DNA from: Methylobacterium sp. Leaf99
GTDB taxonomy: Bacteria; Pseudomonadota; Alphaproteobacteria; Rhizobiales; Beijerinckiaceae
Direction of reading: 5' to 3'
Length of the DNA: 64,000 nt
NCBI RefSeq assembly: GCF_001422375.1
Contig: NZ_LMMU01000013.1
Coordinates: 1-64,000 of the forward strand
Shown piece by piece: positions 8,630 through 18,061 of the stretch. Under the pieces are notes generated by a model that was not told the DNA's origin, did not search any database, and saw only the letters and a list, made by a program, of their open reading frames with translations. Each line of letters opens with the position of its first letter. Position 1 is the stretch's first letter. The position numbers and the translations under genes were made by a program.

Positions 8630-8835
8630 GACGAATCCTTGAATAGCCACGCCGACCGGCTCGTCTGGCGGCCCGCGGCCATAGATCACGCGCAATCGGA
8701 TGAAGGCGCGCCTATACCCCAGGCGTCGGCGCTGGACAAGCGCGCCGTCTCGGGCAATCGCGTGTTCGTCGAATTCCAATTCCACGCCGATGTGGAATTC
8801 CAAGTCCACGACGACGTCCCCAACACCGACGAGGC

Positions 8836-10680
<1,845 letters not shown>

Positions 10681-10688
10681 GACCCGCC

Positions 10689-11702
10689 ATGGATCTGTCG
10701 CGGTTTCCCCGCCTGCCGCTCCTCGACCTGCCGAGCCCCATCGACCCCCTGGACGGCCTCGCCCGCCATCTCGGCGACGGCCTCAACGGGGTGCGGCTGC
10801 TCGTGAAGCGCGACGACCTCGCGCGGTTCGGCCTCGGCGGCAACAAGCTGCGCAAGCTCGAATACCTCCTCGGGGCGGCCCGTGCCGAGGGCGCCGATAC
10901 GGTGATCACCGTGGGGGCGATCCAGTCGAACCACGCGCGCCTGACCGCGGCCGCGGCGGCGCGGTCGGGCTTTGCCTGCGAACTCTTCCTCACCCGCAGC
11001 GTGCCGCGCGACGACCCGGCCTATGCCCGCAACGGCAACCGTCTCCTCGACGACGTATTCGGCGCAACGGTGCACGAGCTTGCCGCCGGAGCCGATTCCC
11101 TCGCCCAGGCCGAGACGCGCGCCGACGAACTGCGCGCAGCGGGACGGCGCGTCTACGTCTTCCCCTCGGGCGGCTCGAGCCCCGTCGGCTGTCTCGGTTA
11201 CGCGGCCTGCGCCGGCGAGATTCTCGCTCAAGCCGATTCCATGGGCCTCGATCTGGCGCGGATCGTGGTCCCCAACGGCAGCTGCGGCACCCATGCGGGC
11301 CTCGCGGCGGGCCTGCTCGCGAGCGGACGCGACCCGCGCCTCGCTAGGTCCTACGCGGTGCTGGAAACCGGAGCGCAGGCTGGGGCGATCACCCTGGACA
11401 AGGCCAACGCGACCCTGGCGCTCCTCGCCCCCGGCACATCGCTGACGGCCGACGATATCGTCATCGACGGTGCGCATCGCGGGCCCGGTTACGGCATCCC
11501 CACCGCCGGCATGCTGGAGGCCGTGCGGCTCCTGGCCCGGACGGAGGGGTTGCTCCTCGATCCGGTCTACAGCGGCAAGGCGTTCGCGGGCCTGCTCCAC
11601 GACGTGCGCGCCGGGCGGTACCCGGCGGGTGCCTCGGTGCTGTTCGTCATGACCGGCGGCGTCCCCGGGCTCTTCGCCTATCCGGACGTGATGGCCGGGT
11701 GA
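10689..11702 (+). CDS. dcyD: D-cysteine desulfhydrase-like PLP enzyme (ACC deaminase family)
   Basis: A 337-residue fold-type II PLP enzyme. The PLP lysine is Lys53 in GLGGNKLRKLEYL, followed by the family motif AIQSNHARLTAAAAA and a C-terminal FVMTGGVPGLFAYP. Proteins with this pattern degrade D-cysteine to pyruvate, sulfide and ammonia; the same family includes 1-aminocyclopropane-1-carboxylate deaminase. The TGGVPGLFAYP ending and lack of an obvious ACC-specific pattern favour the desulfhydrase, but assays would be needed to separate the two. The start is the ATG 8 nt after the ABC exporter stop. The ABC-PLP pairing suggests handling of an amino acid or thiol (inference). Confidence 0.82.
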   Translation: MDLSRFPRLPLLDLPSPIDPLDGLARHLGDGLNGVRLLVKRDDLARFGLGGNKLRKLEYLLGAARAEGADTVITVGAIQSNHARLTAAAAARSGFACELFLTRSVPRDDPAYARNGNRLLDDVFGATVHELAAGADSLAQAETRADELRAAGRRVYVFPSGGSSPVGCLGYAACAGEILAQADSMGLDLARIVVPNGSCGTHAGLAAGLLASGRDPRLARSYAVLETGAQAGAITLDKANATLALLAPGTSLTADDIVIDGAHRGPGYGIPTAGMLEAVRLLARTEGLLLDPVYSGKAFAGLLHDVRAGRYPAGASVLFVMTGGVPGLFAYPDVMAG

Positions 11703-11712
11703 GCCCGGAAAT

Positions 11713-12726
11713 CTACCGTTCCGTGAGTTTCATCTCGATCCGGCGGTTGCGGCCGTAGGCCTCCTCGGTCGTTCCCGAATCGAGGGGCTGGAACTCGCCG
11801 AAGGCGCCCGCGAGAAGGTGCTGGGGCGGGACGCCCTTGGCCGCCATCGCCTGCACCACCGCGATGGCGCGGGCCGCCGAAAGGGACCAGTTCGACGGGA
11901 ACTGAGCGCTGGCGATGGGCCGGGCATCCGTGTGTCCGTCGACCCGCAGCACCCACGGAATGTCGGCGGGGATCTGCCGCGACAGGTCGAGGATGGCACC
12001 GGCGATGCGGTCGAGCTCCGGCCCGGCCTCCGGTTTCAGGCTGGCGGAGCCCGCCGGGAACAGCACCTCGGATTGCAGGACAAAGCGGTCGCCGACTACG
12101 CGGATATCCGTGCGCGTGCCGAGGATCTGGCGCAGGCGGCCGAAGAAGTCCGAGCGGTAGCGGGCGAGCTCCTGTACCTTCTGGGCGAGGGCCACGTTGA
12201 GGCGGCTGCCGAGATCGGCAATGCGGGCCTGGCTCTCCTTGTCGCGATTCTCGGACGCCGCCAGGGCGTCCTCCAGGGCGGCGAGTTGGCGGCGCATGGC
12301 TGCGATTTGCTCGTTCAGGAGGTCGATCTGGGTGGCGGCGCGGGCCGAGCCCGCCCGCTCGGCGGCGAGCTGGCGGTCGATCTCGCCCTGCTTGGCGGTG
12401 GCGCCCTGACCCGATTCGGCCTGAAGTCGGAAGCGGTCGCGCTCGGCCTCGGCGCCGAGCAGGGTGTTGCGCAGGGACGAGGCGGTGGCCTCCTGCGCCT
12501 TGCGGGTCGAGCGCTCCAGGGCAAGGAGGTCCGTGAGGTCGGCGATCTGGCGGTTGAGACGGGTCAGCACCGAATCGCGGCCGGTGATCTCCTGCGACAG
12601 GAAGAACTGACCGACGACGAAGATGGTCAGCAGGAACACGACGGCCAGCAACAGGGTGGCGAGGGCGTCGACGTAGCCCGGCCAGACGTTGAGGGAGCGG
12701 TCGCGCCGGGCGCGGAGCGAGGCCAT
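11713..12726 (-). CDS. OmpA/MotB-like peptidoglycan-binding membrane protein
   Basis: A 337-residue protein with one N-terminal transmembrane helix (TLLLAVVFLLTIFVVGQFFL, about residues 23-42), a long coiled coil (about 55-190) and a C-terminal OmpA-like domain with LRVDGHTDARPI and NWSLSAARAIAVVQAM, the peptidoglycan-binding signature. The architecture equals MotB with an added coiled coil. It starts 2 nt after the partner MotA/ExbB-like gene, and no flagellar gene is nearby, so the pair more likely forms a non-flagellar proton-driven complex spanning to the cell wall. Such pairs are conserved in Hyphomicrobiales without a settled role. Confidence 0.86.
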   Translation of the reverse strand: MASLRARRDRSLNVWPGYVDALATLLLAVVFLLTIFVVGQFFLSQEITGRDSVLTRLNRQIADLTDLLALERSTRKAQEATASSLRNTLLGAEAERDRFRLQAESGQGATAKQGEIDRQLAAERAGSARAATQIDLLNEQIAAMRRQLAALEDALAASENRDKESQARIADLGSRLNVALAQKVQELARYRSDFFGRLRQILGTRTDIRVVGDRFVLQSEVLFPAGSASLKPEAGPELDRIAGAILDLSRQIPADIPWVLRVDGHTDARPIASAQFPSNWSLSAARAIAVVQAMAAKGVPPQHLLAGAFGEFQPLDSGTTEEAYGRNRRIEMKLTER

Positions 12727-12727
12727 C

Positions 12728-13699
12728 TCAGGTGCGCTCGCGCCCGAGGCGGTCGAGCACCTGCTTCAGTTCGCCCTCGCGCTTGGCCTGGGCCTCGACC
12801 CAGTCGCGGATCATCTGCTGCTCCGCCCTCATGTGCTGGACGAGCCCCTGAATGCCCTCCGCGAGGTTGGTCATCGCCTGCGTCGCGACCCGGCCGTTGG
12901 CGCCTTCGGCCACCACGGCGGTGAGGCGGTCCACGGCCTCCTGCAAGTCGCGGGCGGAGGCCGGCTCCTGGACCCTCGCCGGGGCCGCCGCGACGGTCTC
13001 GCCGGACATGAGCCAGTCCTCGAGTTCGTTGTGGAAGCGGGCATGGGCCTGCCCGGCCTGAAGGTCGAGGAAGCCGGTGACCAGCGAACTGGCGAGGCCG
13101 AACAGGGAGGCGGAGAAAGCCAGACCGATGCCCGAAAGCGGCACGGCCAGCCCGTTCTTGAGTTCGTCGAACATCGCCGCCGCTTCGCCGCCGCCGCGCA
13201 TGGTCTTGATGACCGAGCCGACGGCGCTCAGCGTATCGATGAGGCCCCAGAACGTGCCGAGGAGGCCGAGGAGGATGAGGAGGCCGGCGACGTAGCGCAG
13301 GATTTCGCGGCCCTCATCGAGGCGGGCCGCCACGGTGTCGAGGAAGGCGCGGGTGCCCGGAAGCGTGATTCCCTCCCGCCGGGCGGCGAGGGCCGGGGCC
13401 AGGGGCGCCATCAGGGACGGCGTTTTCGCGGGCGTCTCGCCGGCCGCCACGGCGTTGACGTAGCCGACTTCCCGATAGAGCCGGAACACCTGCCCGAAGG
13501 CGAGCAGGACGGCAATGAGGAGCACGCCGAGGATCAGGCCGTTCAGGCCCGGATTGGCGAGGAAGGCCGGGGTGATCTGCCGGAACAGCACGAAGGCGAG
13601 GAAGCCAACGAGGATGAGGAACACCAGCATCCGCACGAGGTAGATGCCGGGCCGGGCGAGCGTCATGGTCGCGGGAGGGATCGCCATCGGCTCGGACAC
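12728..13699 (-). CDS. MotA/TolQ/ExbB-like proton channel protein
   Basis: A 323-residue protein with two N-terminal helices (about 22-45 and 53-72) and a C-terminal channel-like part: EILRYVAGLLILLGLLGTFWG (about 132-152) and LAVPLSGIGLAFSASLFGLASS, the LLGTFWG and GIGxAFxxSLFGL motifs of MotA/TolQ/ExbB proteins. It ends in a soluble coiled-coil tail. A GTG at 13699 (MSEPMAIPP) or the ATG at 13687 may start it. Together with the downstream OmpA/MotB-like gene, 2 nt away, it likely builds a stator-like complex in the inner membrane. The energy-coupled process it drives is unknown. Confidence 0.84.
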   Translation of the reverse strand: MSEPMAIPPATMTLARPGIYLVRMLVFLILVGFLAFVLFRQITPAFLANPGLNGLILGVLLIAVLLAFGQVFRLYREVGYVNAVAAGETPAKTPSLMAPLAPALAARREGITLPGTRAFLDTVAARLDEGREILRYVAGLLILLGLLGTFWGLIDTLSAVGSVIKTMRGGGEAAAMFDELKNGLAVPLSGIGLAFSASLFGLASSLVTGFLDLQAGQAHARFHNELEDWLMSGETVAAAPARVQEPASARDLQEAVDRLTAVVAEGANGRVATQAMTNLAEGIQGLVQHMRAEQQMIRDWVEAQAKREGELKQVLDRLGRERT

Positions 13700-13822
13700 T
13701 CTCGACGCAAGGGCTGAACGACCCGCTCCACCGAGCGGTCACCGGGGCGAACTTGGCCGCACATTGGCCGCAGCCTCGCCCTCGATCAAGCCGCCTCCGC
13801 GCTCATCGCCGCGGAAGCGGGG

Positions 13823-14644
13823 CTAATCCCACCCGCGCGGCCAGGTTTCCTCCAGCTGCGGCCCGAGGCGCACGGGCCAGACCCCGGTGGCGAGTCCGGT
13901 GCGGTCGTCGGTCTCGACGGCGATCCCGCACAGGGTCCCCTCGCCGTGGGCGGCTTCGAGGCGGGCGCCGGGCGTCTTCTGGAGGAAGCGGCGCAGGGGC
14001 TCGTCCTTCTGCATGCCGAGGATCGAATCGTAGTCGCCGCACATGCCGGCATCGGAGAGATACGCGGTGCCGCCGGGCAGGATGCGGTGATCGGCCGTCG
14101 GCGTGTGGGTGTGGGTGCCGACCACGAGGCTGGCACGGCCGTCGAGGAAGTAGCCGAAGGCCTGCTTCTCGCTCGTCGCCTCGGCATGGACGTCGACGAT
14201 GACGGCATCGGCGACCTCGCCGAGGGGACACGCCGTCAATTCGCGCTCCGCCGCCGCGAACGGGTCGTCGAGGGCATCCATGTAGATGCGCCCCATGACG
14301 TTGAGGACGAGGACGCGGGCGCCCTTGGCCGTCTCGACCACGGTGGCGCCGCGTCCCGGCGTGCCGGGCGGGTAGTTCGCCGGGCGCACGAGTCGCGACT
14401 GCCGGGCGATGAAGACCAGGGCCTCGCGCTGGTCGAAGGAGTGGTTGCCGAGAGTCACGGCATCGGCGCCGGCCTGCAGGAGTTCGTCGCAGATGGCTTC
14501 CGTGATGCCGAAGCCCCCGGCGGCGTTCTCGCCGTTGATGACGACGCAATCGAGGCGCCAGCGCTCCCGGAGTTTCGGCAGACGGTCCGTGATCACGTGG
14601 CGGCCGGGCCGGCCGACCACGTCGCCGAGGAAGAGAAGACGCAT
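13823..14644 (-). CDS. ymdB: YmdB-like metallophosphoesterase (TIGR00282 family)
   Basis: A 273-residue calcineurin-like phosphoesterase. The metal-binding motifs are MRLLFLGDVVGRPGR at the start, VINGENAAGGFG, TLGNHSFDQ, VDVHAEATSEK and VVGTHTHTPTAD, in the family order. In Bacillus YmdB is a cyclic-nucleotide phosphodiesterase that affects RNA turnover and biofilm decisions; the exact substrate in alphaproteobacteria is not established. It lies 10 nt after the stop of the 5-formyl-THF cyclo-ligase gene on the same strand, a conserved arrangement, so both are probably translated from one message. Confidence 0.9.
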   Translation of the reverse strand: MRLLFLGDVVGRPGRHVITDRLPKLRERWRLDCVVINGENAAGGFGITEAICDELLQAGADAVTLGNHSFDQREALVFIARQSRLVRPANYPPGTPGRGATVVETAKGARVLVLNVMGRIYMDALDDPFAAAERELTACPLGEVADAVIVDVHAEATSEKQAFGYFLDGRASLVVGTHTHTPTADHRILPGGTAYLSDAGMCGDYDSILGMQKDEPLRRFLQKTPGARLEAAHGEGTLCGIAVETDDRTGLATGVWPVRLGPQLEETWPRGWD

Positions 14645-14654
14645 CGCGGGTTCG

Positions 14655-15245
14655 TCAGGCTCGTGTCAGCGGGACCGGGCCCGCTTCGGTGATGAGATGG
14701 TCGAGGGGCTGGTCGTGGGCCTCGGCCGGGACCTCGGCCACGGCTTGGACCGAGAAGGCGACACCGATGGTCAGCACCGGCCTGTTCTGCGAGAGACGCG
14801 CGATGGCCTGATCGTAGTAGCCGCGTCCGTAGCCGATGCGGTGGCCGCGCGCATCGTAGGCGGCAAGCGGCACGATGAGGGCGGTGGGGTCGAGGGGCGG
14901 CAGGGTGTCGTCGGGCTCGCTCAGGCCGAAACCGCCGCGCACCAGAGCCTCGCCCGCACGCCACTCACGGAACACGAGGCCGCCCGGCGTCACCTTCGGC
15001 AGGGCCACGCGCTGGCCGCGGGCGAACAGGCCCTCGATGAGGGGCCGGGGATCGACCTCGCTGCGGATCGGCCAGAAGGCACCGACGACGGGCGCCTCGG
15101 CGAGGGCCGCGATATCCATCACCGCCTCGGCGATGGCGAGCGCACCCGCCCGTCGCGCCTCGGGATCGAGGGCATCGCGCCGCCCGAGGGCGGCTTGGCG
15201 GAGGGACGCTTTCAGGGAAGCGGTGGAGTGCGAGTGCGGAGCCAC
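14655..15245 (-). CDS. fau: 5-formyltetrahydrofolate cyclo-ligase
   Basis: Converts 5-formyl-THF to 5,10-methenyl-THF with ATP, returning folate to the one-carbon pool. The 196-residue protein has the conserved GAFWPIRSEVDPRPLIEGL, LPKVTPGGLVFREW and the C-terminal active-site motif RIGYGRGYYDQAIARL. The gene order zapA - 6S RNA - this gene is conserved across proteobacteria, and in Escherichia coli the equivalent gene is the one directly after ssrS. Here it follows the predicted 6S RNA on the same strand, so part of its message may come from 6S read-through. Confidence 0.93.
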   Translation of the reverse strand: MAPHSHSTASLKASLRQAALGRRDALDPEARRAGALAIAEAVMDIAALAEAPVVGAFWPIRSEVDPRPLIEGLFARGQRVALPKVTPGGLVFREWRAGEALVRGGFGLSEPDDTLPPLDPTALIVPLAAYDARGHRIGYGRGYYDQAIARLSQNRPVLTIGVAFSVQAVAEVPAEAHDQPLDHLITEAGPVPLTRA

Positions 15246-15261
15246 ATGAGCCGTTGGAGTG

Positions 15262-15400
15262 TCGATCCCGGGAAACCTACAGTGTAGGTGGGCGCCGTGT
15301 TGGCCGAGTCCAGGGACAGGGCCAGGGACAGCTCCCTGGGGAGTCGATAAGGCCCCGGGGAAAGTTCTCCTGACGAACGCGGCAGCCCCGCCAGACGTAT
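15262..15400 (-). ncRNA. ssrS: 6S RNA (predicted)
   Basis: The gap between zapA and the cyclo-ligase gene is where alphaproteobacterial 6S RNA lies. On the minus strand a -10-like CTACAT is followed by a GGCGGGGCTGCCG arm, a G/C-rich internal helix (CCCCAGGGAGCTGTCCCTGG) and a closing arm CGGCGCCCACC that pairs with the first, giving a long rod with a central bubble. 6S RNA binds the housekeeping RNA polymerase in stationary phase. Ends are approximate, and identification rests on synteny plus this pairing. A covariance-model search would settle it. Confidence 0.6.
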
Positions 15401-15440
15401 GTAGCGTCGGCTCATGGCCCGCGCCAGAGGGGCTTCGTCG

Positions 15441-15800
15441 CTAGCCAGAAGAAAGCGTCTTCGTCAGCCGCTCGATCCGCTCGGCGCAGCGGCCGAGGCC
15501 CGCGGCGAGACGGGATTCCTCCGCAGCGCGGGTCGCATCGGCCGCATCGACCCGTTCGCGCAGGGTTGCGGTCTCGGTCTCCAGGGCGGACAGCCGGCGC
15601 CGGGTCTCGTCGAGTTCGTCGGCCTGGAGCAGGGCGGCCATGACATGAAGGCGCATGTCGCCGATCTCGCCGAAGGACGTCCGAAGTTCCGCGATCCGTC
15701 CGGCGAGTTCCGTGGCGAGGGCGGTGAGGTGCGGCTCCTCGCCTTCCGCGCAGGCCATCCGGTAGTTCTTGCCGTCGATGGTGACGTTGATCTGGGGCAT
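15441..15800 (-). CDS. zapA: cell division protein ZapA
   Basis: A 119-residue protein that begins MPQINVTIDGKNYRMACAEGEE, the typical ZapA N-terminal domain, followed by a helical region and a C-terminal coiled coil (about 65-115: DETRRRLSALETETATLRERV). ZapA binds and bundles FtsZ at the division ring. The position beside the 6S RNA and the DUF4164 coiled-coil gene is the standard alphaproteobacterial order, which supports the call. It follows the DUF4164 gene after 12 nt on the same strand. Confidence 0.9.
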   Translation of the reverse strand: MPQINVTIDGKNYRMACAEGEEPHLTALATELAGRIAELRTSFGEIGDMRLHVMAALLQADELDETRRRLSALETETATLRERVDAADATRAAEESRLAAGLGRCAERIERLTKTLSSG

Positions 15801-15812
15801 CGGGCTATGGGG

Positions 15813-16094
15813 CTAGCGCAACGGCGTGGAGGGGGCGAGCACGCCCTCGACGGCGGCGATGGCCCGGCCGAGGCGGCGGCCGACATCGTCGGAGGCCGCC
15901 TCCACCGCCGCGAGGCGGGCACTGGCGGCATCGAGTTCGGCGGCCAGACGCGCCCGGTCCTCGCCCATGATGGCGAGTTCCGTCTCGAGGTCGCTCGGAT
16001 CGCGCTCGGCTTCGAAACGCTGCCCGACCGCTGCCTCGAGGCGCGTCAGGGCCGTGTCGAGCCGCGACAGGGCGTCGTCGATGGCCTCACTCAC
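15813..16094 (-). CDS. DUF4164 family coiled-coil protein
   Basis: A 93-residue, almost wholly helical protein (IDDALSRLDTALTRLEAAVG ... ELDAASARLAAVEAASDDVG) matching the small DUF4164 family that sits upstream of zapA in Hyphomicrobiales. Its function is unknown; the context suggests a cell-division helper. The GTG at 16094 is chosen because a GGGGGAG lies about 9 nt upstream; the longer frame from 16148 lacks such a site. It forms a two-gene unit with zapA. Confidence 0.8.
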   Translation of the reverse strand: MSEAIDDALSRLDTALTRLEAAVGQRFEAERDPSDLETELAIMGEDRARLAAELDAASARLAAVEAASDDVGRRLGRAIAAVEGVLAPSTPLR

Positions 16095-16510
16095 GAAAAG
16101 CGTCTCCCCCAATGGGTCCGTGCCGGCGCGGACCCGTCTCGATACCATGACGTGCGTTGCCGAGCCCAGGCGCCGGCCCGTTCGAAACCGGTGACAAACC
16201 GGGCGGAACGCCTGTGCGGAGACGGGATGTCCGTGCGGCGCGACCTTTGCCCGGCTCAGTCCCGCATGCTAGAGACCGGCCGCTCGCCAAACCGGATACA
16301 GCATTCCGTGACGCATTCAGGCCCCATCCAGGCCCTCGCGCGTATCGACCGGTCCCCGGACGATCCCGAATGGCCGGATGGCGACCGCAATTCATCGCGC
16401 GTTCAATCTGGATCGGGACAGAGCGGGCGATCAATCGAGGCTCACCGCTTCGATCTCCATGCTGGAGGGTGCCGCAGGGGCGGCCCCCGTTTAACGGAAG
16501 GGTTCACGCC
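16095..16510. other. divergent regulatory region between the zapA unit and gap
   Basis: About 415 nt without a credible gene. It must carry the promoters of gap (right) and of the DUF4164-zapA unit (left). One candidate gap promoter is listed separately; a Shine-Dalgarno GGAAGGG lies about 10 nt before the gap start. I saw no clear CbbR- or repressor-type palindrome by eye. Confidence 0.5.
16247..16274 (+). promoter_or_regulatory. candidate gap promoter
   Basis: TTGCCC (16247-16252), a 16-nt spacer and CTAGAG (16269-16274) resemble the housekeeping promoters of alphaproteobacteria (TTGCCC-like -35, CTAnAG-like -10). The start of transcription would be near 16282, leaving a leader of about 230 nt before gap. 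Judged by eye only. Confidence 0.4.
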
Positions 16511-17518
16511 GTGTCGGTGAAGGTAGCCATCAACGGGTTCGGACGTATCGGCCGCAACATCCTGCGCGCCATCCACGAGTCCGGCCGCAAGGACATCGAG
16601 GTGGTGGCCATCAACGATCTCGGCCCCGTCGAGACCAACGCCCACCTCCTGCGCTTCGATTCGATCCATGGCCGCTTCAACGCCAAGGTCGAGGTGGACG
16701 GCGAGTTCATCGTCGTCGACGGAAGCCGCATCCGGGTCACGGCCGTGCGCAACCCGGCCGAGCTGCCGCACCGCGAACTTGGCGTCGACATCGCCCTGGA
16801 ATGCACCGGCATCTTCACCTCGAAGGACAAGGCCAAGGCCCACCTCGACGCCGGCGCCAAGCGCGTGATCGTCTCGGCACCGGCCGACGGCGCCGACCTC
16901 ACCGTGGTCTACGGCATCAACCACCAGGCGCTCACCGCCGAACACCTCGTAATCTCCAACGCCTCGTGCACCACGAACTGCCTCGTGCCGGTCGCCAAGG
17001 TGCTCAACGATCTCATCGGGATCGAGCGCGGCTTCATGACCACGATCCATTCCTACACCAACGACCAGCCGTCCCTCGACCAGATGCACAAGGACCTCTA
17101 CCGGGCCCGTGCCGCGGCCTTGTCGATGATCCCGACCTCCACGGGTGCGGCCAAGGCCGTGGGCCTCGTGCTGCCGGAGCTGAAGGGCAAGCTCGACGGC
17201 ACCTCGATCCGCGTGCCGACCCCCAACGTCTCGGCCGTGGACCTCGTGTTCACCGCCAAGCGCGCCACCAGCGTGGACGAGATCAACGGCGCCATCCGGG
17301 CGGCTGCCGACGGGCCGCTCAAGGGCGTGCTCGCCTACACGGACCAGCCCAACGTCTCCATCGATTTCAACCACGACCCGCACTCGTCCACCTTCCACCT
17401 CGACCAGACCAAGGTGATGGACGGCACGTTCGTCCGCATCCTCGCCTGGTACGACAACGAGTGGGGCTTCTCGAACCGCATGGCTGATACCGCCGTCGCC
17501 ATGGGCAAGCTGCTCTGA
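16511..17518 (+). CDS. gap: glyceraldehyde-3-phosphate dehydrogenase (type I)
   Basis: Interconverts glyceraldehyde 3-phosphate and 1,3-bisphosphoglycerate. The 335-residue protein has the Rossmann motif INGFGRIGRN (7-16), the catalytic Cys153 in SNASCTTNC and His180 in TTIHSYTNDQ, and the C-terminal WYDNEWGFSNRM. Asp36 after the second strand (VVAINDL) favours NAD over NADP. The start is a GTG with GGAAGGG upstream. It heads the cluster gap - small membrane protein - pgk - fba, which serves gluconeogenesis and glycolysis in this kind of methylotroph. Confidence 0.97.
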   Translation: MSVKVAINGFGRIGRNILRAIHESGRKDIEVVAINDLGPVETNAHLLRFDSIHGRFNAKVEVDGEFIVVDGSRIRVTAVRNPAELPHRELGVDIALECTGIFTSKDKAKAHLDAGAKRVIVSAPADGADLTVVYGINHQALTAEHLVISNASCTTNCLVPVAKVLNDLIGIERGFMTTIHSYTNDQPSLDQMHKDLYRARAAALSMIPTSTGAAKAVGLVLPELKGKLDGTSIRVPTPNVSAVDLVFTAKRATSVDEINGAIRAAADGPLKGVLAYTDQPNVSIDFNHDPHSSTFHLDQTKVMDGTFVRILAWYDNEWGFSNRMADTAVAMGKLL

Positions 17519-17562
17519 TCCGTCCCGCCTGACGGACATCCACTCTCCACGAAGACACTGGT

Positions 17563-18027
17563 GTGCCTGAGATGACAGAGACCTCCCCCACCGGACGCGA
17601 CTTCATTCCAGGCACGCCCGCGGCGCCGGAGCCGGCAAACCCGCCGGTTCCGGCGCAGGCGGCCGCGCCCGTGGTCGTCGGCAAGGCCGGGTCCCTGCCC
17701 GCGCAGGCCTCGGCTCCGGGCGGCGATCAGCTCGCCCGCATCGAGGACAAGTGCGCGCGCATCGAGGACAAGTACGCCCGCTCCGAGGCCCTGCTCTCCC
17801 GCGTCGAGGAGAAGATCGAGAGCGCCGCGTCCCGCATGAACGAGGCCGCGCGCCAGACCGACCTGGCGGCCCTGCGCAGCGAAGTCCGCGCCATCGCCGA
17901 CCGCACCCGTGGCCTGCCTGGCTCCGGCGCCCTGGTGCTCACGGCGATCATCACCGCCGTGCTGACGGTGGCGCTCACCATCGCCGCCCAGCGCTTCCAC
18001 CTCGACGCGCTGATCCCGCAGCGCTGA
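17563..18027 (+). CDS. tail-anchored coiled-coil membrane protein between gap and pgk
   Basis: A 154-residue protein not assignable to a named family. Residues 1-55 are a disordered Pro/Ala linker, 57-110 a charged coiled coil that includes a near-exact tandem repeat (ARIEDKC / ARIEDKY), and about 124-143 one hydrophobic helix near the C-terminus, so it should be anchored in the inner membrane with the coiled coil in the cytoplasm. Start may be the GTG at 17563 or the ATG at 17572. It is tightly embedded (44 nt after gap, 34 nt before pgk) and so co-expressed with central carbon enzymes. A scaffold for them is conceivable but not shown. Confidence 0.72.
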   Translation: MPEMTETSPTGRDFIPGTPAAPEPANPPVPAQAAAPVVVGKAGSLPAQASAPGGDQLARIEDKCARIEDKYARSEALLSRVEEKIESAASRMNEAARQTDLAALRSEVRAIADRTRGLPGSGALVLTAIITAVLTVALTIAAQRFHLDALIPQR

Positions 18028-18061
18028 TCCGCCAGACCTGCCCCGAGACGCCCAGGCCCCG

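Noticed and set aside
15212..15415. 67-codon protein frame in the zapA / cyclo-ligase gap
   Set aside because: It overlaps the predicted 6S RNA and has no binding site or conserved motif; the RNA explains the region better.
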